A stretch of DNA of 64,000 bases from Sarocladium kiliense (lineage: Eukaryota; Ascomycota; Sordariomycetes; Hypocreales; Sarocladiaceae): assembly GCA_030734395.1 (NCBI GenBank), contig JAUZTG010000048.1:496001-560000 (forward strand), in the 5' to 3' direction. The position numbers were made by a program, and so were the translations under genes. The notes beneath the pieces are model-generated. The model was not told where the DNA came from and made no database searches. It worked only from the letters and a program-made list of their open reading frames with translations. This document shows positions 35,323 through 47,188 of this stretch, piece after piece (positions within the stretch are counted from its first letter, which is position 1; the number at the start of each line of letters is the position of its first letter).

Positions 35323-37289
35323 ATGCAGTCGCAGCAGTTGCAGTCGCATGCGCGGAAGACCATCACCAGGTCTCGCGCCGGATGCGCAGTCTGCAAGTCC
35401 AAGAGAGCACGTCGCACTCATATTCAAGTCTGGATCCTCCTGCTAACGATTGACAGCTCAAATGCGACGAGGCGAGACCTGCTTGCTCACGATGCAAGAG
35501 ACTTGGCATCCAGTGTCCCGGATACTCAAAGCAGCTCAAATGGATGAAGAGCGAAAGCACACCTGCGACCACCGAGGCCGAAGCCGGACCAGCATCACCG
35601 CATCCTCCAGTTCTGTCAATGGCGACACCCATGTTCGATTTCAACGAATCGCTTGACCCTGCATATACCGACTTCTCGAGCCTCAATCCCTTCGAAGCGT
35701 TTGCCGGTGCCATCGAGACTCCCGCGACTCTGGACGACTTCACATCTCATTCCTCGGATCTCCAGTTCACAGACGAGCTGGGAATACGCAGGCCTCCCTC
35801 GAATCAACGGACCGTGACCCGTCCCGATGACGAATGGCAAGTCCTCGATAAATCGAATTCTTGGCTGGACTCGATACTCAAGAATGCGGATGCCGACAAT
35901 ATGACGATTGAACATCGAAGAACAGCTTCGCGACGAGGATCCATGCGACCTCAGGAACCTGCACAGCTACCGCCTGCTCTTCAGGACCACACATCCATCC
36001 TCGTCGAGTACTACTTCAAAGAAGTCTGCGGTATGATGTCTTGTTACGACAGCCAGATGAACCCTTATAGAACCGCCATCTCCAATGCCTGGGCCAGCTC
36101 CCCTGCACTCTACTATGTCGTCCAAAGCATGGCAGCAGCATGCCTCTCAGATGTTTGCCACGAATTCTCAGCCGTTGGACGAAGGCTTCTGGACCAGAGC
36201 ATCCGCCTTGTTTCTGAGGATATGAAACCTGGTCAGCAGCTCACAACGCCTACACTCATGGCCTTGGTCATGCTAGGCTTCAGTATGTCCTGGCATGATG
36301 CGAGTAATGTCGGGCAAGCCGAGTTCGAATTGCTTTCAAAAGCCATTCGGTCAATCGAGACACAGCCTGACGGGACATTGTGGCCAGAGAAGCAGAAACA
36401 GGTCTTCTTCTACAATTCGCTGGTCTACTGGCGGATGCTACTTTCGTTCGTAACCGATACTGAACCAACACTGCCCATCGCATGCAAGCTCCTCCCACAG
36501 CCTGAAGTCGCAAAGTCTGAAGGCCATCTACCACCCCATCCACAGACTGGAATCGGCATTGAGGTCCAGGAGTTAGTAGCCCAAGTCGGTAAATTAGTCA
36601 GGCGGGAGCGAAAGCGCATCCGATCACGACGATCCTCCTCCAGAATCGATATTGAGCAAGCCAAAAACGCCATTCAAACAGCAGAGCAGCTTCACGGCGA
36701 GCTGTGCGCTGTGACACTCCCCTCCGAGGCCTCTGTTCTGAACTCGGGCGACGACATGACGCCTACGAGCCATCTTATACAGGTTGCCGAGGCTTATCGA
36801 CTTGCCGGACTCCTCCAACTCTACAGGAACTTCCCAGACTTGCTGATCTCCCAGCTACCCCCGAGTCCCGAAGTCGAAGCAGTCGCAGATTCATGGCTCA
36901 CCAGGCTAGCCATGCAAATCAACGACATGGTCCAAGACATCCCCATCACCTCTCGAAGTAAATCCATCCAGCCCCTCCTTCTCGTAAGCATCTGCAGCGA
37001 GCTCTCTCTAAACCGGAAGATCTACCCCCTCGAAGCACTGGCAAGTCCTGTCGTCAGTATCACAACGAGCCCTCGGTTCCTCACCACGCCGTCAATCACC
37101 GACATCCTGCACGCAAGAAGGACTCTCATGGCCCGTCTGTCGTTTTTCAAGAACATGCTTGCGGCGAGGCCGATCAAGCAGATGATGACGTTGGTGCAGG
37201 AGACTTGGTCGTACATGGACAGAAACAGGACTGAGATAAACTGGATGGATGTTATGCTGGAAGAAGGATATGAGACGTTAATGGGTTGA
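35323..37289 (+). CDS. Zn2Cys6 transcription factor
   Basis: Exons are 35323-35406 and 35457-37289, giving about 638 residues. The zinc cluster is complete only if the 50-nt intron is spliced from a GC donor (AGA|GCACGT) to CAG. This gives GCAVCKSKR joined to LKCDEARPACSRCKRLG, with spacings 2-6-6-2-6. The only nearby GT donors break the frame or the spacing. A branch site GCTAAC lies 10 nt before the acceptor. The protein then has an acidic, Ser/Pro-rich linker and, from about residue 190, a helical region (DHTSILVEYYFKEVCGMMSC) typical of the fungal-specific Fungal_trans_2 type. A nuclear regulator, probably of the adjoining nitrilase and perhaps the permease (inference from position). Confidence 0.9.
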
Positions 37290-38151
37290 AAGTGACGTAG
37301 TGACAATGCTTAATAGACTTGCGGATGCTTCAATGTGCCCATGTGATTTTACGTAAGAGCATTTCCGAAGAGGAGGATAGCAGCTCAATTACCTTCTCCT
37401 TTCGGTGCATATTTGCACATCACTCGATATCTCATTACAGTTAGGTGCCTTATGCTTGGCATGCTGACAACGCCTGATATGCCTGGAGGCGCCACTCCTG
37501 TCCGGAGCCTATTTCCGGGATGAGTATCATGGAGCAGTAGCGCGTCCCGATACATCGGAACCAATCCAGATGGCCAGGAATGGAAATATTAGCCTTCGTA
37601 CTCACTATTCCTCTATCCCAAGGATACGATCCGTATGAAAGAAATACCTGTCCAGGCCATGATGGGCCCGGTCAGCTATCTGGGAGAGTAGTCCTTGTCC
37701 GTAGTTGCGGCTTGTGACTTTGTTCGAACATAATCAAATGCAGATGTCACTTGCTATTCGTGTCTTTGTCGGAATGCAGGATCATGTCTCCCCTGTTCTG
37801 CACTCTCTCCTCGCCAAGTACTCTGCTCCAGCGATCGTCAGGATCTCGGCCAGTTGTGTACTTCATCCAGACATCTTCTCCGTCATGGACTTCACTAGAC
37901 TGCATCACTCCTGGATCGAGACTATTGTCCCTAGAAATAAGCACAAAGTCAATTTCGCTGAGGTAGTTGGTGCTGATAGGGCATGTCCTCTTCGACGTTC
38001 ATCGCTCAAATGGATGCAACAGCACAACATTGACCCTCGCAATACCACCCAAGTCCCGTACCATTGCAATGTCCGCTCTCGCTGTGCTGCCTCTGCGAGT
38101 CCAGCTGGCACCGAGCCTCCTGTACCCTGGAGTCTGAGGATTGGGCCATCT
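37290..38151. other. Intergenic region
   Basis: A plus-strand open frame of about 176 codons (37738-38265) overlaps this stretch and runs antisense into the F-box pseudogene tail. It has no family resemblance and is not called. Confidence 0.5.
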
Positions 38152-40105
38152 CTACTCTTCCGTTGTGGCATCATGGAACGGCATTTCATGTCGGGTGCCA
38201 GTGCCTTTTGTGTTGTGAACGACAGCTGGATCGACACCAGCATCCCCGGGGTCATTCAAGTGTAATGCTCCATCTTCCTCCACGGCAACAAAACTCGGAC
38301 TCAAAAAAGCGCTCCAGTTGATTGACCAAACGTGGCCGATACCATCTGCGCCAAACGCCCATATCCTCACTCCTGGCTTAGCTTCAACGGCGATCTCGAT
38401 CAGATTCTCGACTTCAGAGACAATCTGGCCTTTGATTCTAACAAAATCACCATCACCGCCGTCATTGGGCGCGCCTTGTAGCTACCATCGCGTCCAGTGC
38501 AAATGATCGTTGATGTCCGCCTGGCTTAGCCCATCATCCAGGGCCTGCAAAGCGTCGGGTGGTACAGTGTATAAGACGAGGACTTGGGAGCTTGAACGAT
38601 TCTGCTCGTCCTCGTCACGTTCTTGACCCTTTTTCAGCTCGAAGGTGGCAACAACGCGAGCTCCGTACTTCAAATCTGTTCCCACAACATGAAGTAGCGG
38701 TCTTGTGGATGAGACGCCCGGGGGCGGCAAGAAGTGGTAACGTCGAGACAAGTGTGCGAACCGGCCCAGCGTCGTCTCGTGCCCAAGACACAGATGATTC
38801 GGCTCTGGGTCTGCGAACAGGACATGATGGCCATCGCTTAAAGGTATAGCAGAGTAGCGAGGGGTACCTAGAATGATCGGCCAGCGATCCATGAACGCGT
38901 GCTCCACCAACTGTGACCGGCCGCCATACTCCCTGTTTCTGGTCGTAACTGTCGAAGCCGAGGGCTCTGTAAGAAGAGGCAGAGGCAGGTTCTGTCTAGG
39001 TTGATCATTAGCATTCGGCATGTGGGCCCAGTGAATCGCAGCGCGGATTAAGGAAGGGGGAGGAGAAATGCCACGCCTAGAACGATCGTTCAGAGACGGA
39101 GAGTCTTCAATTGCAATGGAGGAGCTGATCAGCCGAATCACGTGTGACGCGGGATCTGTTCTCGGTGGAGGAAGAAAATAGAGACAGTCGCTTGCCGAGT
39201 TCAAGTTGATCCAGCTCGTGACGCTTCTTTCGGTGCGAGCATCCAGCTAGTGCAACTCGACTCCTTCCGAATAGCCAAAAGCAACACAATGTCGACTGTG
39301 AAGTAGAGCAACTGACCGAGGTGGATCTTTCAGAGATGCGATGCTCCTGTACATGGTTCTGGACTTCCCGTGTTTGCTTGAAGGACCTCCTATAGGCACC
39401 TTTAGGCCAATACTGCCGAAATCTTCTGGTGTTTGGGGGATGTCGCAGGTCATCCCAAGTCGGCCATCCATCAGGATGGCAATGCCTCGACAGCTTCTGG
39501 TTGTGTCGACAGCACATGCGATCACTGTTCGAGGACACTGGATCGTGGTCACAGGTCGAAACAGGTTGCCCATGTCCTGTCGTCCGGGTGACAACTGTCG
39601 GCGATGGCCACCCTTGATCATCGCATATAGATAAATCTTCTGATTATTGACAACCGTCAGATACGAACCACAGAGGCTGACCCGGAAATCCAGCTTGCTC
39701 GGCGATGTGGCCGTCTTCGCACTCTCGGCCAGTCTCTGGAAGTTTGTGTTCAAAGACAACCTGAATGAGTTCACTCGCGGATTGGTCAAGCGACTCTGCC
39801 TGGATATGATTCTGCTCGCCAGCTGCATTCCCTTGTAGTTATTCCCATCAAAATTGGCTTCTGTTGAGGATTGCATGCTGCTCCACCACCCTCCTCGCTT
39901 CATCATCTCTACGAGAAGCGGCCAGTGCAAGCTCGCCACCCACCATACTCGGCACGTATGTCGGGCGGCATCGAAGTCGTTAGGGGAAAGGTAGCTGTAG
40001 ATTGTGGCTAGAAGCTCAAGCGGGATAGTTCTTGCGATACCCTCTATTTGAGGCCATTAGCAGCGTTAAGTGGTCGGCAGGAGTCTGGCTCGTACCGTGA
40101 TCCAT
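38152..40105 (-). pseudogene. F-box protein gene with two in-frame TAG stops
   Basis: Exon 1 is 40105-40096 (MDH plus one base), then a 52-nt intron, then one open frame from 40043 to 38152 of about 630 codons. It begins RTIPLELLATIYSYLSPNDF, an F-box-like motif, and continues with the pattern of a large fungal family: RHTCRVWWVASL, then AFGYSEGVELH, LYFLPPPR and RYSAIPLSDGHHVLFADP. Two TAG codons interrupt it in frame at 39249-39247 and 38484-38482. The first stands where relatives, as I recall them, have Trp (ELHW). Coding continues with family-like sequence after both (SASDCLYFLPPP; GVRIWAFGADGIGHVW). No intron removes either stop. Most likely a recent pseudogene; readthrough is the alternative. 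F-box proteins recruit substrates to SCF ubiquitin ligases. Confidence 0.75.
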
Positions 40106-40544
40106 GGTGTATGACTACTCCAAACCGTACCGTATGTCCAGTTGTTTGGGGCTTGATACGAATGTGAAAGCCCAACAAGCCTGCAGCGGTAGAGATAAGA
40201 TGATGATTTTTAGGGATGGATGGGCCTGGAAGGACGAGCTTCAATATTTATGGTAAGATAGGGGCATCCTCTCCAGTTATCAGTGGCAGTAGCAATCGTG
40301 AAATCCTTCTCGCCTTCCCTTTCCGCGTGCTGGGCCTGCCTCGACTTGATCAAATAACAATGTTCCATTGCTAACGTGTATTCTATCTGCAAATGTCGAT
40401 CAGACAAAATGCAATCTTGTGAGCGCTATAGGTCTCCAGTCAGGATGGCTTTCGCAGTTCCCAACCCAATGATCACGACCCGGACTCCAAAACGCCTGGA
40501 ACGATGGTTTCAAACTACTTGACCCAATAAAAGACACTGTCTGC
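40106..40544. other. Intergenic, F-box promoter and channel 3' flank
   Basis: No coding signal in 439 bp. Confidence 0.55.
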
Positions 40545-43257
40545 TTAGGATCCCCCGGCACTCCAGACATTATCATCCCCAAGACCCGGAAGGATCAGTC
40601 GTGGACCATCCTCATCGGTTTCCGTCTCCTCGTTCGGGACGCTCGGTGGCGGCTCATCGTAGATCCACGGCTGTGGAAGGCTGATGGGAGAGATTAGCAT
40701 AAACGAATGTGGCCTTTCGAATGAATAAACTTACTTCACAACCATGCTCGGGTTGACGAACACCAACCCCTTCTCTCTGTGCTCATCAATCGTGCTGCCC
40801 CTGCGTAACAGCCCCTGTGATGGTCTGCCGCCACTCTCTGCCTCAAAGGCATCGTCAAGAGCCGCAGCGTCCTCAGGATCTTCGTCAGCTCGGATGGCAC
40901 GGAGTGCAATATATTTGGTCAAAGGCTCGAATCGCCGCTTGAAGTAATAGCTGTACCAGATCGTCAAGGGCAGGAGAGGCAGAATTGCAACCGAAGGGAA
41001 GTACGCCTTTTTAGAACCAATGGACCCGATCATGACAATCTCGAAAACGAGCGCACCAACCAAGAGACGGTAGCAGATTATGCGCCATGCTCCACCTGTC
41101 GCGTGTTGAGGCTGGTCCATTGCGTAAAGAACCATGTACTTGAAGGTGGAATAGCCCAAGGCGAAGTACACGACACCGAAGATCAGTACGACGAAACCCC
41201 CAGCCAAAACACTGTAGATGAGGCAGAGGTTGAAGACGAGCAGTGCGGTAGGGAGATAGAACCCGTACTGAAAGACAGGAGGTGTCTCGAGCTCGGAGCG
41301 ATCTCGCGGTGTCTTAGATAGTAGGCGGTAAATGGGAGTCAGGACGACGGTACCAACTTCCAGCAGGCGGAAGGGCATCAAACCAATGCCCTGCAAGATG
41401 ATGAAGTTGGCGTAGAAGATAGATAACGTCCGAACGCGGGAAGCAATAAGCTCGGCCAAGAAACTAGTGTCCTTGACGAACTTGGGTAGATTGGCCCAGA
41501 ACTCAATCGCAGTCGTGGATGTAGTAAAGACGAAGAATGTGTTGAAAAAAATGAAGAAGAAGTTCTTCGAGATAACTGACAGTTCGACATCTCCTTGCGA
41601 TATCATTCCCTGGTGATTCGAAAGCCAGTCGTAGAGGTAAGGGACCGCCACGTTCATCAACGAGATAATAAGAGTCGGAAGGCCGTTTTGCAACAACGAG
41701 CGGATGATTGTATGTTGGCCAAGCCAGTTCGCAAAGGCTGGAAGAGCCTTTTCGATGGTGCAAATACTCAGAAGCGTGGACAGAGAAATGGTCGGAATCA
41801 GGAATATGAGAGTTATGAACGTGATCAAGATGGTTACGCCCCAAGACTTGAGACGTCGAATGCCACGAGGCGCATACGTGTTCTTCCAAACAATATCAGA
41901 CGGGGCTGGAGTCGGCTTGGTCAACAAGCGCCCAGGGCGAGGGTCGATGCGAGCTTGAGTAACCATCTGGCAGGATGCAACGTTATCCATGGTGACAAGT
42001 GCCATGTCAGTGGCCTTGAAGTCCTTCTTGCGCAACTCGGCAATCTTCTCATCCATTCGGCGGAGCTTCTCCTCGTAGTAATCGATAGCATCAACCTTTC
42101 GATGGCGCAAGCCGAGGAATCCATGCCTGAGTTTCACATGGGGTCGCTCTGTCTCTGCCCCATCATGATTCTCCTGCAACAGCTGCCCGTTCTCCCCAGC
42201 TTCTTCATCCGGCTCGTGCTGGCGAGATGCTGAATCGTCGTTTCTTCGGCTGGGGCTCCTTTCCTTACGCTGAGTCTGTTGGTCCTGACGATACTTTGCC
42301 CAGGCGGTCTCTAGTTTTCGCAGAGTTAGGTTGCGTTGCTCAACCAGGGTATCGATCTCGGTCCAGTCCCGGCAGATCGTAACAGAGTCGACTTGGCCGA
42401 TGTCAAGCTTCTCAATCAAATACTTGATTCCCTCCTCTGATCTCAAATTCTTCGGGATACCGGTCAAACGAAAGGTCCGATCCGTGACAGTCGACTGCGT
42501 CCCAAGATAATCCTGCCTGTATCGGATGACCCGGAACGTCTCGCGATTAATGTAGTAGATCGTCAAAGCCACAAACAGGTAGGTGAAGAGAGTGTGTGCC
42601 CAGAGGTACCAGTGGTCTCGGTCGGAGCTCCTATCTTTGTTGCCGCCCTTAAGGGCCTCGAAGTCGCTGCGCGCGGAGATCTGAGCAACCTGGTAAAACA
42701 TGCCGGTACCATTATTCGGGGGCAAGTCGAAAGGGGACTTTTCGGCGCCTGAAGCTCGGTTGATGGGTAGAAGGACGACGACGGCGAAGAAGGCCATGAC
42801 GGCGAATAGGCGGATGGCCATCTTGAAGAAAGCGAGAAACTAAGATTCCTGTCAGCTACGCCTTCCAAGTCAAGCTCGAGTAGCTTACAACAAAGGCATC
42901 TAGTCCAGCGGCTGCGAGGACTTGCTCTTCAGTAACTTTCCAGAGTCGCGGCATCCATCCGAAGAAAGACTTCGTCAGCTCGGGAAGGTCAACTGCCGGT
43001 GCAAGGCGGCGCTTTCGAGCAGCGTAAAGTGCCGGCCATCGTGGTCGCAATGTCTGTTCAGCAAGGTCAGATACGGCTACCGTCAAGATGCACCGCAACA
43101 TCCAAATAAGTAGGGGACTTACACAGAAGCTGAAAAGGGCGAACAAGCCAAGAGCAAAGGCGAGCACCAGCTGCACCACTAGATCCTTGCCTGTCTGGTC
43201 CTCATTTGGATAGGGATTCCCAGGCTTGCACTGTTCACTAGCATTCGGTTTGAGCAT
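40545..43257 (-). CDS. CSC1/OSCA-type cation channel (DUF221, Rsn1 family)
   Basis: Exons are 43257-43123, 43053-42889, 42839-40735 and 40680-40545, giving about 846 residues. Family members are mechanosensitive or osmosensitive calcium-permeable channels with about 11 helices. Exons 1-2 hold the first helix (LAFALGLFALFSF) and the RRWPALY-like loop ending WKVTEEQVLAAAGLDAFV, a strong family signature. A cytoplasmic domain with TDRTFRLTGIPKNLRSEEG and DSVTICRDW follows, then the pore region with SWGVTILITFITLIFLIPT and PTLIISLMNVAVPYLYDWL. The last splice donor lies inside an apparent AAG TAA stop. Splicing adds about 46 residues beginning NLPQPWIYDEPPP, as expected of relatives. The start is the ATG at 43257; a GTG upstream is ignored. 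Confidence 0.92.
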
Positions 43258-43576
43258 CTTCACTTAGAGAAGCGCCCCAGAAGTGGCCGCGACAGATCAG
43301 TGAAGGCTTGGTGATGAAGCTTGGTGATGGGATGGGCTGCGCTGGGGAGCTACCGGAGCTCTTGGACCAGGCGACGACGCTGAAACTCGTGATGCGCCAG
43401 GAGCTTGGGCAGGTGACGTAGCTGACGTGGTTGCAGAAGTGGGGCGCTTGTCGAAGCTTGGATGCAATTTATGCAAGGCATATATTTACTACCCTGCACC
43501 GCCGCATCTCTAACATTTTAATACCTTCAGATTTTCTCAACTGAAATACTTTTCATCACTCTGCTCCTACCAGACC
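43258..43576. other. Intergenic, channel promoter and regulator 3' flank
   Basis: 319 bp without coding signal; the right part is AT-rich around 43460-43550. Confidence 0.5.
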
Positions 43577-46076
43577 TTAGGCTTCATGATTGACTTTGGT
43601 CGGCTCACTGTCCCAATCATAAGAGTCAAACGACCCCGAAATTTCGCCAGTGTCAAAGTCATCCATGATACCCTCCAGGAATGAGGACGGGAGGTAGGGC
43701 AGACCAGCAGGCGACAAATGCCCTGCTGGAGATGGAGCAAATGTCGACCAGGGATCTAACCTCCAACGTTGAGGCAGTGGGGTGGCCATCATCGCAGGGT
43801 CCTGTGCAGACACCAACGGGTCCGTCGGCCCAGACGCTGGTACAAGCCTCGTTAGGTGGTCATGGCGAATAGCGTGCTGTGCTGGCTTCGCATCCTCTCC
43901 TCGGGCCACGCTTGGTCGATTCGTAATACTTCGGATGAACTGGTTGATGACACTGACCATCAAGCCGGCTCCACGGTAGTTCCTCGACATGAGACTGACG
44001 GCAGTCTTCAATGATGACAATCTCTCCACCAAGCGAGACCTCTCAACAGGGTCAGCCTGTATTACGATCTCGCCCATCATCGCCGTAGCAGCAGTCCCTG
44101 CGTGTTGAACAGCTGTGCCATATACTTGCGACAACTCAAATCTTGCCCGGTACTGCTCCAGAATGATGGCGATGTTCTCAGCACTTGAAACACAGCTCTT
44201 GCGGCAGACGTCTTTGAAGTGAAGGTCAAGCCCATCCGCACTCGTGTTGCTGTACTGAATGAACGGTCGATGAAGGAGGATCAAGGCAGCATGGTATTGT
44301 GTGCTGGAGTCGCACATCAGTTACATTCAAGTTATAGGGGAACATATACTGACTGGAGCAAGAAGTACGACAGCGGCATACCCGCTCTCGGATTGTCAGA
44401 CCACATAAGGTCTTGTGGTAGCTCAGCATACCAGTCTCTAAGTTGCTGACCGATTGCAGCTAACTGTAGGCAAGAGTCGGCCGACGTCGTAGGTCGAGAT
44501 CCGCGCAGGTCACAGAGCTTCCCAACCCGCTCCATCATCTGCAGTAAGGCTTCATATATGCGCGTCACGATGATGTTCTTCTGCGGTGACCTCGAGCTTG
44601 CATTGGCTGGTTCGTCAAACACGTAAGAAAGACAGTTGGGCGATATGTCTGATGTCTTCAGCGTGGTCGGTCTGCCGAGATATAGAGACCAAAGCCTACG
44701 GAATCGTGTGAGAGCCTTTCGAACACTTCATAAGCAGTGAGACTTACCTGTCAGCTGTCAAACAAGCCCAGAGGACCATGTGCCGAATCTGGGTGTCTCT
44801 CTTCGAGATGCCAAGCGAGGTGTGATCAATATGGAGACCAGCATCGTATACCATGCGGAAGCACATCCCTAGAAGGTCGTCAGCATAACCAGCTGCAGGG
44901 CTCTAATCGTTCTACTTACCCGAGAACATCCATCCCGTATCATCGTTGCCACAGCAGAACTCCAGTCCACTAAGCAGCTGCAAAGCCTGAATGGATGGAA
45001 TGCCACCCGGCCGCTCAATCTCCTGCTTCCCGAGCGCCTTCGTCTTCTCATGAATCGTTGAGGTAACATTCTCTGTCAGAGCGAGTCGCTGGATATCTGC
45101 TCTCGTTCTATCAGCATAGCGGAAACCCGTTGCCAGCATTGAAAGATGTAGAAAGGTCGAATAGTATTCCACGCCGCCAGACTCTTGGTCGTAATAGAAT
45201 GCTTCTCGGTCTACAAGCCGGATGACGGAATTGTAAAACTCCCAGAACAGATCCATTAGATAGTTGTGGGTCATTGGCGTAAGGTCCTTTAACACCAAAG
45301 CAATGGGCCAATGTGAGCTCTGTTGTCGGGTTGTGGCCCTGCTCGAGCTCATTTTGGACAACACGTTCATGTGCGTAGTTGAGCCAAAGTACCGGACCCT
45401 ACCAGACGCCATATCGAAGCGAATAGAGGAGGGCATCAGCTTCGTCACCACGGAACTCGCTGGCTCATCAAAGTCCCCCTTCTCGTCCTCAGGACATTGA
45501 TGTCCAATATTCCGCGATGGGGAACCGCTCGAAGCTGACACTGGCGAAAGTCCACTTCGTGACACATCTTCTCCAAAAGCTTGATCAGGCAAGGGTCGCG
45601 AGGAGGATCCTGGTGCATCGTCACTTGCTGACCGAACCTTTGCGCGCTCCTCCTCAAGCTGCTGTTCGAGCACTCTGATGCGCTCCGTTAGGGTAGCCTC
45701 GACCGTCTTGACGGAGGCACGACTGAAGATGTCACTAAAGTATCAGAATACACGACATTCGATTGAAAGTCTCTGGGGGGCCAACTACCACTTGCGGCCA
45801 TCCCTTTCGTCGAAGAAGCATTGCAACTCGTTGTTTCGGCAAGGTACACAAGTACTCGACTCAAGATCCAAGACACACTTTGCCAAACCATAATCAATGT
45901 CAGCGGCATTGTACCTCTCGATTTCCCCTAGAAGGTTCCAAAGGTGCCACCGCGGATTCACAATGATGGAAAGGGAGGCTTACTCGGACCCTGGCCCTGC
46001 GACACTGCGTACAGGCCCGTGTGGCACGATTTCGGTGTCTCGCAGGCGTAGCCGCTCCTTGTGAGCGATCTCTCAT
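43577..46076 (-). CDS. Zn2Cys6 transcription factor with Fungal_trans domain
   Basis: Exons are 46076-45984, 45877-45792, 45734-44920, 44868-44748, 44695-44354 and 44303-43577, giving about 727 residues. The zinc cluster is joined from exons 1 and 2: ACTQCRRARVR then CVLDLESSTCVPCRNNELQC, spacings 2-6-8-2-6. A coiled coil follows (VEATLTERIRVLEQQLEEER), the usual dimerisation element. The middle-homology Fungal_trans domain spans about residues 210-520: DLFWEFYNSVIRLVDREAF, YYSTFLHLSMLATGFRYAD, CFRMVYDAGLHID, WSLYLGRPTTL and HTQYHAALILLHRPF. It resembles XlnR/nirA-type regulators. Nuclear; target genes could be the divergent SDR and EthD genes (inference). The start at 46076 is the nearest ATG ahead of the cluster. 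Confidence 0.9.
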
Positions 46077-47188
46077 TCCTGGAGGGACAGTGTCTCTCGG
46101 TTCCAGAGACGTGGTACTGTGGGGGCCCGGGAGGGCAACAAAGCACAACAGCTTGATAGGTCTGTGTGCCTACGAGGGTATATGTCTTCCCCGTCTGACA
46201 GTTCCCTAGTCTCCCCGAGTCAACTCACTCGACCTCGCACGTTTCAGGGGGTTTGGTGAGACACAGGCATAGAGGCTTGTAGTCTGTCACCGTAGCAGAA
46301 GGAGTTTGTGTTACCAAGGGGCGATGGAAGATGAACCGAAGATTGATCGAAGACTCAAATGAAGTCTCACGTGCCTAGTGAAGCGGATCGGGATGTGTAC
46401 TTGGGCAGAGCTGTCAGCGGCGGCGGATCTTGTTCCATGGACTAGCTTCCACGGAAGACGGTATCCCTGATGGTGCGGGGGATGCCCGCCACACGGGCTC
46501 CTCCGCCAAGCCAGTCTTCGTCCCCCGGATTATTTTTGGATGCATGGTACTTTTTAAGGAAGTCTAAGGAGTATTAGCGAACATGGGCCTGGCTCTTGAA
46601 AGTCTTTCGGGTTGACCTTCGTGGTCTCATCGTGTGAACATATACGACGATCTACAGTGTGGCCACCCTTCAGCGCGAGCTCAAGAAGCATCATTACAAG
46701 TTAAGCCTTTCACTCACTGGAAAATAAGTGCCATGATCCATATTATTGATTTGTGGGGTAGCTTATCATGTGAATGTTCTGATCGTAGCATTGCGAGAAG
46801 CCTTAGTTCAGAAACACTGATGCATGCCATGCCATAACACCACCCAAGCTTCGTATTGCCATCCCGCAGTATTTGGTACAGGAGCAGGTGTTGCAAATTG
46901 GTCATTCAAGGAAAGCACTCACGAGAGTAAGGAATCCTGTCGTTGCTGGCTTCAGCATGGTTCAAAAGCTCAGACTAGTGACGCCGGCGTACCCAATCTA
47001 CCCGCCCTGGCTTACACGCTTCGGATATGCACTTCCCAACACCTCCCACGTTCACAACGGCTAACTCTAGAGCCGCTTCTTCAACTTCCATGGCCTATAT
47101 AGAGTAAATACGCTTTATCCATTCCCTGGCAACTTATCTGCTCCTGAACCTCTTCCAGTAGCTTCATCATAGGCTGAATCCGCCCAAA
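46077..47188. promoter_or_regulatory. Divergent promoter between regulator and SDR gene
   Basis: About 1.1 kb with short frames only. It separates the Zn2Cys6 regulator from the SDR and should hold both promoters. No clear paired CGG site stood out. Confidence 0.45.

Noticed and set aside
37738..38265. Plus-strand open frame of about 176 codons from an ATG
   Set aside because: It has no family resemblance and overlaps the F-box tail antisense; the sense reading is family-like.
38470..38490. Intron that would remove the second TAG of the F-box gene
   Set aside because: The only donor (TG|GTAGCT) joined to the nearest acceptor (TTGTTAG) still makes TGA in frame.
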